Source: UBA7985 sp002690455 (lineage in GTDB: Bacteria; Pseudomonadota; Alphaproteobacteria; UBA7985). From it: a stretch of DNA of 64,000 nt. The stretch's first letter is position 1, and each line of letters opens with the position of its first letter. Both the position numbers and the translations under genes were made by a program. Below, piece after piece: positions 35,021 through 44,029 of this stretch. Location: NCBI GenBank assembly GCA_965662775.1, contig CBFIIW010000005.1:62001-126000 (forward strand). Direction: 5' to 3'. The notes beneath the pieces are model-generated. The model had not been told where the DNA came from. It saw only the letters and a program-made list of their open reading frames with translations, and ran no database searches.

Positions 35021-36978
35021 GAGGGGAGAGAGGCACTGTTCGCGCAAGACAGCTCTTGATCGTCCGCCGCGGCCGGCGCCTGACGCTCGCCATGGCGGCG
35101 ACGAACAAACTGTAATAGTGCGCCGAGAGCGGCAGGCGTCATCCCCTGAATCCGTGAAGCCCGGCCGAGAGTTTCTGGCCGAGCCGCCTCGAGTTTTTCC
35201 CGAATCTCGTTAGACAACGAACCAATGGCAGCGTAATCGAGGTCGGCAGGCAGGTAGACTTCCTGTTCGGACTGAAGCGCGGCAACTTCTTGCTCCTGTC
35301 GTTCAAGATAACCTGCATAAACAGCTGAAATTTCGATTTGCTCTGCAACATCAGCCCGAAGGCCGGCGAGCGAAGGAAACGCCGTCTGCAGTTGTTTCAA
35401 ATCGACGGACTTCATCGCCAGAATATCCAGAGCAGTGCGCGGCCGGCCGTCGAGCTTGACTGGAAAGCCTTGCGTCGACCAAGCACTAGGGCTTTGGCTG
35501 AGGCTTTCAAAGCGCTCGAAACCCTCGACTATGGCGGCCTGTTTCACGTGAAACGCTTCAGAGCGTGCCCGGCCAACCAGGCCAAGCCTCAAACCAAGCG
35601 GCGTCAAGCGCTGGTCCGCATTATCAGCCCGCAACCGAAGCCTGAACTCCGCCCTACTGGTAAACATTCGGTAAGGTTCCGCAGTGCCGCGGGTTACCAG
35701 ATCATCGATCATCACTCCCATGTAGCCCTCGTGACGACCGATGCGCAGCCGCTCAGAACCGCCACCAGCCTGAAGGGCCGCGTTAGCGCCAGCCACCAGA
35801 CCCTGGGCCGCAGCCTCTTCGTAGCCAGTGGTGCCATTGATCTGCCCCGCAAGGTACAGCCCTGGCACCCGCTTAGTTTGAAGTGTGTCCTGCAATTCGC
35901 GTGCGTCTACGAAGTCATACTCGACCGCATAACCGGGGCGGATTACCCGCGCATGCTCCAGCCCCGGGATCGTCGCCAACATGGCCACCTGAACGTCCTC
36001 TGGTAGTGAGGTCGAAATGCCATTGGGATAGACCGTGAAATCGTCCAACCCTTCCGGTTCAAGAAAAATCTGGTGTCGCGGCTTATCCGCAAAGCGCACT
36101 ACCTTGTCCTCAATTGAAGGGCAATAGCGCGGGCCGGTTCCGTCAATGGCGCCAGAGTAGACGGCAGATCGATGCAGGTTCTCCGCGATCAGACGATGGG
36201 TTGCAGGCGTGGTAAAGGTTATGCCGCAGTTGACCTGCGGCACCGAGATTTCGTCGGTGAGCGTAGAAAACGGTACGAGCACCGGATCTGGTGGCTGGGT
36301 ATCCAGCCCAGCCCAACCAATCGACCGCCCATCAAGCCGCGCAGGTGTGCCGGTTTTTAGCCGACCCAGGGCAAAGCCTAGCCTGCTAATCGTTTCAGCC
36401 AGAGCCACCGATGGCGCCTCCCCGGTGCGCCCTTCAAAGGCTACGGACTCACCGATAAACGTCTTGCCACGCAGGAACGTTCCGGTGGTGATCACCACCG
36501 CGGAGGTAAAAATTTCCGCACCCCGATCAGTTTTCAGACCCTTAACGACACCATTGACGTCGCGCATCAGGTCGTCAGCCCCAGCCTCAACTACCGTCAA
36601 ACGCGCTTCATCTTGCAGCAGCGACTGGATCGCTTCGCGATACAAGCGGCGATCCGCTTGTGAACGCGGACCACGAACAGCGGGGCCCTTTGACGCGTTG
36701 AGCATGCGAAATTGGATGCCAGCACGATCAATCGCGCGGCCCATAAGCCCATCTAAAGCATCAATCTCGCGGACAAGATGGCCCTTGCCCAGGCCGCCGA
36801 TTGCCGGGTTGCAAGACATTTCCCCAACCGTCTGCCACTGATGCGTCACCATGCAGACATTAGCCCCTAACCGGGCCGCCGATGCAGCGGCCTCTGTCCC
36901 CGCATGCCCGCCACCAACGACAATGACGTCAAAACGCAGACCTGAAGGCAATGGCTTATCTCTCGGATAGAGTTTCAC
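35017..36978 (-). CDS. mnmG: tRNA uridine-5-carboxymethylaminomethyl modification enzyme MnmG
   Basis: The FAD-dependent partner of MnmE that modifies U34 of several tRNAs. The 653-residue protein has DVIVVGGGHAGTEAA at the N terminus, the CNPAIGGLGKGHLVREIDALDG block, the RLKTGTPARLD motif, the FTSRAEFRLRLRADNADQRLTPLG signature and the GMTPAALGALLQF C-terminal helix. It starts at GTG 36978, and that codon lies within a parS palindrome (36971-36986). A second parS is inside the gene, translated as FHVK. Confidence 0.97.
   Translation of the reverse strand: MKLYPRDKPLPSGLRFDVIVVGGGHAGTEAAASAARLGANVCMVTHQWQTVGEMSCNPAIGGLGKGHLVREIDALDGLMGRAIDRAGIQFRMLNASKGPAVRGPRSQADRRLYREAIQSLLQDEARLTVVEAGADDLMRDVNGVVKGLKTDRGAEIFTSAVVITTGTFLRGKTFIGESVAFEGRTGEAPSVALAETISRLGFALGRLKTGTPARLDGRSIGWAGLDTQPPDPVLVPFSTLTDEISVPQVNCGITFTTPATHRLIAENLHRSAVYSGAIDGTGPRYCPSIEDKVVRFADKPRHQIFLEPEGLDDFTVYPNGISTSLPEDVQVAMLATIPGLEHARVIRPGYAVEYDFVDARELQDTLQTKRVPGLYLAGQINGTTGYEEAAAQGLVAGANAALQAGGGSERLRIGRHEGYMGVMIDDLVTRGTAEPYRMFTSRAEFRLRLRADNADQRLTPLGLRLGLVGRARSEAFHVKQAAIVEGFERFESLSQSPSAWSTQGFPVKLDGRPRTALDILAMKSVDLKQLQTAFPSLAGLRADVAEQIEISAVYAGYLERQEQEVAALQSEQEVYLPADLDYAAIGSLSNEIREKLEAARPETLGRASRIQGMTPAALGALLQFVRRRHGERQAPAAADDQELSCANSASLPS
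35540..35555. promoter_or_regulatory. parS site within mnmG
   Basis: TGTTTCACGTGAAACG matches the consensus parS TGTTTCACGTGAAACA at 15 of 16 positions, with a perfect 14-bp palindromic core. It lies 2.1 kb from parB. ParB binding here would nucleate the partition complex. Confidence 0.9.
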
Positions 36979-36986
36979 GTGAAACA
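36971..36986. promoter_or_regulatory. parS site overlapping the mnmG start codon
   Basis: AGTTTCACGTGAAACA matches consensus parS at 15 of 16 positions. The centre CACGTG supplies the GTG start codon of mnmG (36976-36978), so ParB bound here would sit on the translation start region and possibly near the promoter. Confidence 0.9.
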
Positions 36987-37074
36987 GCTCCTGTCACAGC
37001 AACCAACACACCTCAGGACGAGGTAAGCCCCCTTGGGAAAATCATCGGCACGGATCCAGCCGAATGCCACAGTG

Positions 37075-38487
37075 CTACTTACCGATGCAAAAACGACTGA
37101 AAATATGATCGAGCACGTCCTCAACATCAACAGCACCGGTAATGCGACCGAGTGCAAGCGAGGCCTCCCGCATACATTCAGCGAGCAGCGCGAGCTCATC
37201 CTGGCTTCTGGCATGCTCCAGTGCCTCTACCGCAGCCGAAACGTGAAAAGCGTGCCGCTCTCGCCCCATAGGAAGCAACGAATCGAGTGATGCTCCCTGC
37301 CCCACCAATGCAGACTGAACGGCATCGAGAACAGACTGCAATCCCTCTCCGCTAACCACTGACACCCCAAGCGAAGCGTGAAGACCAGACTCTGCACGCC
37401 AGAGGTCTTGCTTTGTCGCCACCTGTAAGACGGCATCCTGACGCAGTCGGGCGCCAATCTCTGGCGCCACGCCCCGCTCATCAACCAACAATAAGACGAG
37501 ATCCGCCAGCTCCGCCGCTCGCACCGCACGATCAACCCCTATTGCCTCAATTGTGTCCTCTGTCTCCCGAAGCCCAGCTGTATCGATGAAGTTGACCAAA
37601 AAGCCACCGAGATCGATCGGGACCGATACCGTGTCCCGCGTGGTGCCGGCAATATCCGTTACAATAGCTACATCACGTGCCGCCAGCGCGTTTAATAAAG
37701 ACGACTTGCCAACATTGGGCAGGCCAACCAGCGCCACACTGTAGCCATCGCGCACCCGGGCTGCCAATCGATAAGAAGACGCGGTTTTTGCAACCATCTC
37801 CTTGGCTAATTCTGCAGCGCGCGCACGAATCGTTGGAAAAAAGTCCTCGGGCAGGTCTTCGTCGGGGAAATCGATCCAGGCCTCAGTCTCCGCCCTGAGA
37901 CCAACGACGCGCGCGCGCCAGGCCTCAACCTGCTCCGAGAGTGCACCGCCCAGTTGGCGAAGAGAGAGTCGCCGCTGAGCTTCAGTCTGGGCGTCGATCA
38001 AATCACCGAGCCCTTCAACGGCCGCAAGGTCGAGTTTGCCGTTTAGAAAAGCACGCTGGGTAAATTCGCCCGCCTCCGCTGGCCGCAAGCCAGGTAGGTT
38101 CCCCAGTCTAGAAAGAAGCGCGCGTACGACGGCGGGTGATCCATGGGCGTGAAGCTCCGCTACATCGTCACCTGTGAAAGAGCGCGGACCAGGGAGCCAG
38201 ACCGCCATAGCCTCGTCGAGAAGCCCGCCCTGCGCATCAAACAGATCGGCGCGTATGAGCTGACGCGGAGCTGGTAAAGACTGCAAAGGTGCCTCCGAAG
38301 AGAGCTCTTCGGACGCACCTCCATACGAATTTGAATCCAAAGTCGATGCCGCCGATGCCTTAGCCTCGGGCCCCGCCATCAGCGCGCGCAGGGCACGGCC
38401 CGCTGCCGGTCCCGAAATCCGGATGACCGCCACTCCTGCACGGCCACCACCCGATGAGAGGGCAAAAATGGTATCCTGAGTGCTCAC
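37075..38487 (-). CDS. mnmE: tRNA modification GTPase MnmE
   Basis: Works with MnmG on U34 of tRNA. The 470-residue protein has the N-terminal formyl-THF-binding domain (GGGRAGVAVIRISGPAAG), the helical domain, a G domain inserted near residue 245 (GLPNVGKSSLLN, DIAGTTRD, DTAGLRETED) and the C-terminal CIGK with the functional Cys. It lies 96 bp from mnmG on the same strand, in the order rho-mnmE-mnmG-rsmG-parAB. Confidence 0.97.
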   Translation of the reverse strand: MSTQDTIFALSSGGGRAGVAVIRISGPAAGRALRALMAGPEAKASAASTLDSNSYGGASEELSSEAPLQSLPAPRQLIRADLFDAQGGLLDEAMAVWLPGPRSFTGDDVAELHAHGSPAVVRALLSRLGNLPGLRPAEAGEFTQRAFLNGKLDLAAVEGLGDLIDAQTEAQRRLSLRQLGGALSEQVEAWRARVVGLRAETEAWIDFPDEDLPEDFFPTIRARAAELAKEMVAKTASSYRLAARVRDGYSVALVGLPNVGKSSLLNALAARDVAIVTDIAGTTRDTVSVPIDLGGFLVNFIDTAGLRETEDTIEAIGVDRAVRAAELADLVLLLVDERGVAPEIGARLRQDAVLQVATKQDLWRAESGLHASLGVSVVSGEGLQSVLDAVQSALVGQGASLDSLLPMGRERHAFHVSAAVEALEHARSQDELALLAECMREASLALGRITGAVDVEDVLDHIFSRFCIGK

Positions 38488-38543
38488 GACAGTTTTGGCC
38501 CGTCATCCCTGGATATGGCAGCCTTTTCGCCGCGCGTGCGCGT

Positions 38544-39800
38544 TTACTGATTCATGGAAAGGAAGAAATCGTCATTGGACTTGGAGGTCCGAAGCTTGTC
38601 GAGAAGGAACTCCATCGCATCAACCGGCCCCATAGGCATAAGGATTCGGCGGAGAACCCACATCTTGGCCAGTTCTCCGCGTTCAACCAATTGCTCTTCT
38701 TTCCGCGTACCCGACCCACCAATATCGATGGCTGGGTAAGTGCGCTTGTCGGCCAGCTTGCGGTCGAGCACGATTTCAGAGTTACCTGTGCCCTTGAATT
38801 CCTCGAAGATAACCTTGTCCATCATCGAGCCGGTATCAATCAGCGCTGTGCCGACGATGGTCAGAGATCCACCTTCCTCGATATTTCGCGCAGCGCCGAA
38901 AAAACGCTTGGGTCGCTGCATAGCGTTGGCATCAACGCCCCCGGTCAGAACCTTTCCGGACGACGGCACGACGGTGTTATAAGCTCGCGCGAGACGCGTG
39001 ATTGAGTCGAGTAGAATCACGACATCTTTCTTGTGCTCAACCAGGCGTTTTGCTCGCTCGATTACCATTTCGGAGACCTGCACGTGACGGGTTGCAGGCT
39101 CATCAAAAGTCGAAGAGATCACTTCGCCATTTACCGACCGCTGCATGTCGGTCACCTCTTCCGGGCGTTCGTCGATCAACAGAACGATGAGATGAGCTTC
39201 AGGGTTATTGCGAGAGATGCTGTCAGCAATAGTCTGCAGCATCATGGTTTTGCCTGTGCGTGGCGGTGCTACGACCAGAGCGCGCTGCCCCTTCCCGATG
39301 GGGCTGACCAAATCGATGACGCGACCCGTCATATTCTTATTGGTCGGGTCTTCAACTTCCAGCTTCAGGCGCTCATCAGGATAGAGCGGAGTCAGTGAAT
39401 CAAAATTCACCCGTGTGCGCGTTGAGCCGGGATCTTCGAAGTTAATCGTATTGACCTTACTCAGCGCGAAATACCGCTCGTTGTCGCGGGGCGCATGGAT
39501 TTCACCATTGACGCTATCCCCGGTCCGTAAGCCGAACTTTCGAATCGTCGTCGGAGATACATAAATGTCGTCCGCGCCAGCGAGGTAATTGGCTTCAGGC
39601 GAGCGCAGGAAGCCGAATCCGTCCTGCAGCACTTCGATTACACCGCTACCAAAGATGGCTTCATCATTTTCTGCAACGGCCTTCAGAATAGCGAACATCA
39701 GCTCCTGCTTACGCATGGATGCCACGTTTTCAATTTCCATGTCTTCAGCCATATCGATCAGCTGGACAGGGGTTTTCTGCTTAAGGTCTTCAAGATGCAT
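38544..39800 (-). CDS. rho: Transcription termination factor Rho
   Basis: A 418-residue hexameric RNA helicase. It has the N-terminal helical segment, the cold-shock-like RNA-binding domain (GVIEVLQDGFGFLRSPEANY), P-loop ALVVAPPRTGKTMMLQ, the LIDERPEEVTDM Walker B region, the Q-loop and the R-loop GTGNSEIVLDRKLADKR. The ATG at 39800 (MHLEDLKQKTP) is the family start; the open frame to 39896 is leader. No Asn/Arg-rich insertion is present. Confidence 0.97.
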   Translation of the reverse strand: MHLEDLKQKTPVQLIDMAEDMEIENVASMRKQELMFAILKAVAENDEAIFGSGVIEVLQDGFGFLRSPEANYLAGADDIYVSPTTIRKFGLRTGDSVNGEIHAPRDNERYFALSKVNTINFEDPGSTRTRVNFDSLTPLYPDERLKLEVEDPTNKNMTGRVIDLVSPIGKGQRALVVAPPRTGKTMMLQTIADSISRNNPEAHLIVLLIDERPEEVTDMQRSVNGEVISSTFDEPATRHVQVSEMVIERAKRLVEHKKDVVILLDSITRLARAYNTVVPSSGKVLTGGVDANAMQRPKRFFGAARNIEEGGSLTIVGTALIDTGSMMDKVIFEEFKGTGNSEIVLDRKLADKRTYPAIDIGGSGTRKEEQLVERGELAKMWVLRRILMPMGPVDAMEFLLDKLRTSKSNDDFFLSMNQ

Positions 39801-40152
39801 GGGATCTATTGAATATCCGTTTGGGATGACCACGGCCCGCAGACAAACTGATCTTGCGAACGTGTCAGGCCAAGACAAAGGGCCAGGAAAAAGCAATTAC
39901 CGAGAACAAGGGCGCTCACCAGGAGCAGCAGGCGATATCTCGGCGAGGATCGGGGGAAAGGGTCGCGCCACGGACGGGGACCATTAAGGAAGGCGGCGCG
40001 GACGGCCGAAACCCTGCGCGCTCTCCGACATAGGCAGACTGATCCTTACTGTCAACGGTAGCGAGCAACGCCAGTCGCCAATAGTCTTGTTTATTTATCG
40101 CCTGTGACAGTCCTTGGTACACGTTCTATCCATCCCGACGAGCGGTTTCCGC
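39801..40152 (-). other. Leader region upstream of rho, no gene seen
   Basis: A 352-bp gap between the hemJ stop and the rho start. Open frames in it are not protein-like. It should hold the rho promoter and leader RNA; autoregulatory leaders of rho are known in proteobacteria, but I see no specific element to report. Confidence 0.45.
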
Positions 40153-40611
40153 TTATATCAGTCCCTGAAATGGCTTGATCACGACCAGCGCCACAATCAG
40201 AATTATCAGAATAAAAGGAACCTCGTTAAAAATGCGGTAAAAACGGGAAGGCCGTGTATTCGCGTCTGCGGCGAATTGCCGAACGTAACGCGACTGAACC
40301 CCGCTCATGCCACTGAGTACAATCACCAGAATGAATTTTGCGACAAACCAGAACTCGCGCGCCGATGTAATGCCATTGAGCTCCCAGTAAACAACCATGC
40401 CCAGACCGGCGAGCCAGGTTACGCCCATTGCAGGGTTGATGATGGTCCGGAGCAGGCGTCGCTCCATCACCTTGAAGGTTTCTGATTTATCTGAACCAAC
40501 GTCCGCATCCGCGTGGTAGACAAACAGGCGCGGCAGATAGAGCAGTCCCGCCATCCACGCAATGACTGCAACGATATGCAGTGTTTTCATAGATTGAAAC
40601 AGCAATTCCAT
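40153..40611 (-). CDS. hemJ: Protoporphyrinogen oxidase HemJ
   Basis: A 152-residue four-helix membrane protein that oxidises protoporphyrinogen IX to protoporphyrin IX in the inner membrane. The N-terminal KTLHIVAVIAWMAGLLYLPRLFVYH has the conserved His12, followed by the ERRLLRTIINPAMG motif and the C-terminal RIFNEVPFILIILIV. It is downstream of hemE on the same strand with a gap of about 70 bp, linking two haem steps. Confidence 0.94.
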   Translation of the reverse strand: MELLFQSMKTLHIVAVIAWMAGLLYLPRLFVYHADADVGSDKSETFKVMERRLLRTIINPAMGVTWLAGLGMVVYWELNGITSAREFWFVAKFILVIVLSGMSGVQSRYVRQFAADANTRPSRFYRIFNEVPFILIILIVALVVIKPFQGLI

Positions 40612-40684
40612 CCGGTTTTTCCCTATTTTTCAATACCTTACTGAGCCAGTATCCAACTCAGCCTATCCAGGGCGAGGTCAGCCT

Positions 40685-41731
40685 CTAACCCCTTATCGTC
40701 TCCAAAAGCTGGTTGACAGCCTCCGGATCAGTTTCCTTCAAGATGCCGTGTCCGAGGTTGAAGACATGACTGCGATCCCGAGGCACGGCGTCGATCACCC
40801 TCTGCGTAGCAGGGACAATCTCTGCCTTGCCCGCCAGTAATCGGCCTGGGTCCAGATTGCCTTGAATAGCAGTGAAATCCAGCGTCGCCGCGTTACGAAG
40901 ATCGTCTGCAAAATCGACCTGCAATGTGACCAGGCTATGCTGCCCCGAAAGGGCATGAGCAGCGAAGGGCGCGCGTCGCGGAAAAAGGATAACCGGGACA
41001 TGCATGTGATGCTCACGGATTTTCGCCGTTATCGCAGACAGAGGACCAGCAGACCAGTCAACTTGCGCGCGTGGATCCAATGACCCCGCCCAACTATCGA
41101 AGACCATCACGGCATCCGCCCCAGCAGCAATCTGGGCAATAAGGTGATCGGAAACGGCTTCAATCAACAAATCTATCAGTGCGCGAAAACCCGCAGGATC
41201 GCCATAAACCATAGACTTGGCCTTGGGATAGCCCTTACTGGCGCCGCCTTCAATCATGTAGGTCGCCAGGGTCCAAGGCGCGCCAGCAAAGCCGATCAGC
41301 GTGGTCTCATGTGGGAGTGCATTGCGGATCAGACCAAGCGCTTCATATGCTGGGGCCAGTAGGCCTTTGGCTTCGCCGCTCTGCTGTTGCGCCAGCATGT
41401 CTGCAACCTGCGGCAAGTCGCCGAGCACAGGACCTTCACCCGTGCTGAAGTGAAGCGCCTGACCCAAAGCTCGGGGAATCGTTAGAATATCCGAGAACAG
41501 AATCGATCCATCGAAGCCATAACGGCGGATTGGCTGAAGTGTCACTTCCGTAGCAGCAGCCGGGTCGTCGCAAAGGTCCAAAAACCCGCCTTTATCCGCC
41601 CGCAGCTGTCGATACTCAGGCAGATATCGCCCCGCTTGCCGCATCAGCCAAACCGGCCTCGGCCACTGGGACTCACCTTTCAGCGCGGCAAGGAGGGGTC
41701 TTTTGTGGTTCAGGGAAGACGTCATAGCCAT
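40685..41731 (-). CDS. hemE: Uroporphyrinogen decarboxylase
   Basis: Decarboxylates uroporphyrinogen III to coproporphyrinogen III in haem synthesis. The 348-residue protein has PVWLMRQAGRYLPEYR at the N terminus, the ILFSDILTIP loop with the catalytic Asp, GFAGAPWTLATYMIEGG, and the C-terminal NLGHGILKETDPE. The start is ATG 41731 or 41725. It is transcribed away from the presumed origin and is the first gene on the left arm. Confidence 0.97.
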   Translation of the reverse strand: MAMTSSLNHKRPLLAALKGESQWPRPVWLMRQAGRYLPEYRQLRADKGGFLDLCDDPAAATEVTLQPIRRYGFDGSILFSDILTIPRALGQALHFSTGEGPVLGDLPQVADMLAQQQSGEAKGLLAPAYEALGLIRNALPHETTLIGFAGAPWTLATYMIEGGASKGYPKAKSMVYGDPAGFRALIDLLIEAVSDHLIAQIAAGADAVMVFDSWAGSLDPRAQVDWSAGPLSAITAKIREHHMHVPVILFPRRAPFAAHALSGQHSLVTLQVDFADDLRNAATLDFTAIQGNLDPGRLLAGKAEIVPATQRVIDAVPRDRSHVFNLGHGILKETDPEAVNQLLETIRG

Positions 41732-42506
41732 GACCTGCTCGGTTACAACGCAAAAGACAAGACAGTGGCTTTCAAGGCTGGATCAGGCCAAATGCACAGC
41801 GCCCCCATACAGGGAAACATCCCGACACGTCGCGCGATCTCAAATCGGCCCATTTCATCAAGTGCGCGACGCCTTGTCGAAGACCGCGAATCGGTCGAGA
41901 CAAGGGCGGCGCATCCATGAGCACCACGTCTTGCTGGGCATCAGGCTAAGCCGCCTCCGCCATAACCACCCCTTTTCCGAAACGCCAGCATTCAGCCATA
42001 CTCAAGATTGAGCAACACTCATCAATCCCGATGAGCCGCATCCCGCAGCCTTAGGCCCGTCAGCCAAACAAAACAAAGAATAAAAAATAGGATGTGGTTG
42101 CAGTTGTACGGGCTCTTTGCTGGGGATTATTGCTTTTCCCGCAGTTTCCCACATGCCAACGACTCTAGTATTATGCGAATCGCCTAGACTCAGAATTGAT
42201 TGAATCCATGTTCTTTTTTCATGCGTTCATTAGACTTTTTCTGGGCTGGATCTCGCGTCGATCTGAAACTGTTCGATGAATTCACAGACAGCGGTGAATT
42301 CTCATCCACGGTTGAAAACGGGACTGTGAACGGCGAGTTGTCCCCGGTATAAGAAAACCGCTAAAGCCCATCCCCAGGTTAAGGGTAGGGTTAGGCACAG
42401 CCTTATCGGGATAAGTCGCATAATCTGTGGAACCCGAGTCGCGTTCAGCCGCTCGTTGAAGCGACATCCGATGAATCGAACGCATGCCAAAAAGAGGGCT
42501 CCAGCT
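41732..42506. other. Candidate chromosomal replication origin (oriC)
   Basis: A 775-bp gene-free region between leftward hemE and rightward maf. In Caulobacter and relatives oriC lies beside hemE. Genes run leftward from it on the left and rightward on the right, and parAB/parS are 5-9 kb away. It contains an AT-rich stretch (42065-42092), four GANTC sites in 42161-42206, a TTATC-bearing palindrome CTTATC-GG-GATAAG (42402-42415) and several imperfect DnaA boxes (TTTCCCACA 42145, TCATCCACG 42302, TGTGGAACC 42426). No perfect TTATCCACA is present. Confidence 0.65.
42161..42206. promoter_or_regulatory. Cluster of four GANTC (CcrM) methylation sites
   Basis: GACTC 42161, GAATC 42177, GACTC 42187 and GAATC 42202 occur within 46 bp, against an expected frequency near one per 256 bp. 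Two further GANTC sites are at 42436 and 42473. CcrM methylates GANTC in most alphaproteobacteria and couples replication to transcription. They sit in the candidate oriC, upstream of maf. Confidence 0.7.
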
Positions 42507-43169
42507 ATGGACGACTTCGACGACTTTCCTTTGCCGCCGCAGCTGGGCTGGATGGGAGATCAGCCCTTGCTGCTGGCCTCTGCCTCGCAGACCCGAATGG
42601 CAATGCTGATTGATGCTGGTTTGCCAATTATGGTCGCCCCATCGGACGTTGACGAGACGATTGTAAAGCAGCGCGTGCGTGGTGAAGGAGGGCCAGCACG
42701 GCAAGCCGCTGCCGAACTCGCAGAGGCTAAAGCTGCGACGGTTTCTCGCGCTCACCCGGGCCAGATTACCGTTGGTGCAGACCAAATCCTCGTGCTTGAC
42801 GACGAACAGGGACAAGAAATCTGGCTCGATAAGCCAGAAGATCGGGGACAGGCGCACCAAACGCTACAATTACTGAGTGGAAAGACGCACCGCTTGATGA
42901 CCGCGACCGCTGTGTGCCTCGATGGAGATGTTCGCTGGACTTCGTTGACGTCCCCTGTACTGACCATGCGCGCCCTGTCTGATACCTTTATTTGGGCTTA
43001 TCTCGACACGCTGGGCGATGAAGCTCTTTGGTCGGTGGGGGCCTATCAGTTAGAGGGGCTCGGCGCGCAGTTGTTCGAACGCGTTGAAGGCGACTTCTTC
43101 ACGATTCTCGGACTGGATTTAACGGGCTTACTTGAGCATTTCCGTGAAAATCGAGCGCTGTTAGCCTGA
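42507..43169 (+). CDS. maf: Maf-like nucleoside triphosphate pyrophosphatase
   Basis: A 220-residue Maf/YhdE-type nucleotide pyrophosphatase (dTTP/UTP or modified nucleotides). It has LLLASASQTRMAML (the S-x-S-x-x-R loop), the DVDET segment, VGADQILVL and the LLSGKTHRLMTATAV block. I chose ATG 42507, which has AGAGGG upstream; ATG 42471 and TTG 42456 are longer alternatives. First gene of the rightward arm, 2 nt before aroE. Confidence 0.9.
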   Translation: MDDFDDFPLPPQLGWMGDQPLLLASASQTRMAMLIDAGLPIMVAPSDVDETIVKQRVRGEGGPARQAAAELAEAKAATVSRAHPGQITVGADQILVLDDEQGQEIWLDKPEDRGQAHQTLQLLSGKTHRLMTATAVCLDGDVRWTSLTSPVLTMRALSDTFIWAYLDTLGDEALWSVGAYQLEGLGAQLFERVEGDFFTILGLDLTGLLEHFRENRALLA

Positions 43170-43171
43170 CC

Positions 43172-44026
43172 ATGCGCGGACAACCACTCAGAGCCGCCGT
43201 TGTCGGTCATCCGATCAGCCACAGTCAGTCACCCGCCATACATGGGCATTGGCTGGAAATGTCTGGCATTGCCGGGCGCTACGGATTGTTTGATTTCGAC
43301 CCGGCAGACTTCGACCGAGAAATACGTGCTCTGGCTGAACAGGGCTACCAAGGCGTGAACGTAACTGTCCCTTTCAAAGAAGCAGCTCTAGCTATGGCCG
43401 ACAGCACCGAGGCGACGGCGCAGCGCATTGGTGCCGCCAACACATTGGTTTTTGAGCGCGGCCGGATTTCTGCACGAAATACTGACGCTTACGGTTTTTG
43501 GGAGAACCTGCGCTCCGGGCTTTCCAACGACCGCCGGGTACCTGATCGCGCCGTTGTCTTTGGCGCTGGGGGTGCCGCACGAGCGGTTTTGGTCGCCTTA
43601 CAGGATCAGGGCGTAAATCACATCTGGCTGGCAAACCGCACGCTAAGCCGAGCGCAGGGCCTTGCCGATGAACTCGCCGCGGGCGCGATGATCGAAGCGA
43701 TGAGCTGGACAGAGGCAGAAGACATGCTCGACAGAGAGGCGGTACCACTGATCATCAACACTTCATCACGCGGCATGAAAGGCGAGAATCCTATCACTGC
43801 TCGACTTGCGGCGCAGGGACCGGAAACCCTTGTGAATGATATCGTCTACAACCCTCTGAAGACGAAGCTGCTGGAGACGGCTGCCGCTCAACGAAGCCGT
43901 ACCATCGACGGACTAGGGATGCTGTTGCACCAGGCGCGCCCGGCTTTTGAGGCATTCTTCGGCGGTAGAGTGGTTGTTGATGACACCCTCCGACAAAAGA
44001 TTGAACACAACATGGGTTTAGTCTGA
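43172..44026 (+). CDS. aroE: Shikimate dehydrogenase (NADP+)
   Basis: Reduces 3-dehydroshikimate to shikimate in aromatic amino acid synthesis. The 284-residue protein has VVGHPISHSQSPAIHG, the NVTVPFKEAAL loop with the catalytic Lys, AANTLVF, the NADP fold FGAGGAARAVLVAL and the C-terminal GLGMLLHQARPAFEAFF. It sits 2 nt after maf and 3 nt before coaE, in the conserved alphaproteobacterial maf-aroE-coaE-dnaQ operon. Confidence 0.97.
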   Translation: MRGQPLRAAVVGHPISHSQSPAIHGHWLEMSGIAGRYGLFDFDPADFDREIRALAEQGYQGVNVTVPFKEAALAMADSTEATAQRIGAANTLVFERGRISARNTDAYGFWENLRSGLSNDRRVPDRAVVFGAGGAARAVLVALQDQGVNHIWLANRTLSRAQGLADELAAGAMIEAMSWTEAEDMLDREAVPLIINTSSRGMKGENPITARLAAQGPETLVNDIVYNPLKTKLLETAAAQRSRTIDGLGMLLHQARPAFEAFFGGRVVVDDTLRQKIEHNMGLV

Positions 44027-44029
44027 ATA

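Noticed and set aside
37229..37250. parS-like GAAACGTGAAAAGC in mnmE
   Set aside because: Only one half-site fits and the palindrome is broken.
40114..40485. Long plus-strand frame opposite hemJ
   Set aside because: It is the shadow of a well-supported membrane protein gene and has no family features.
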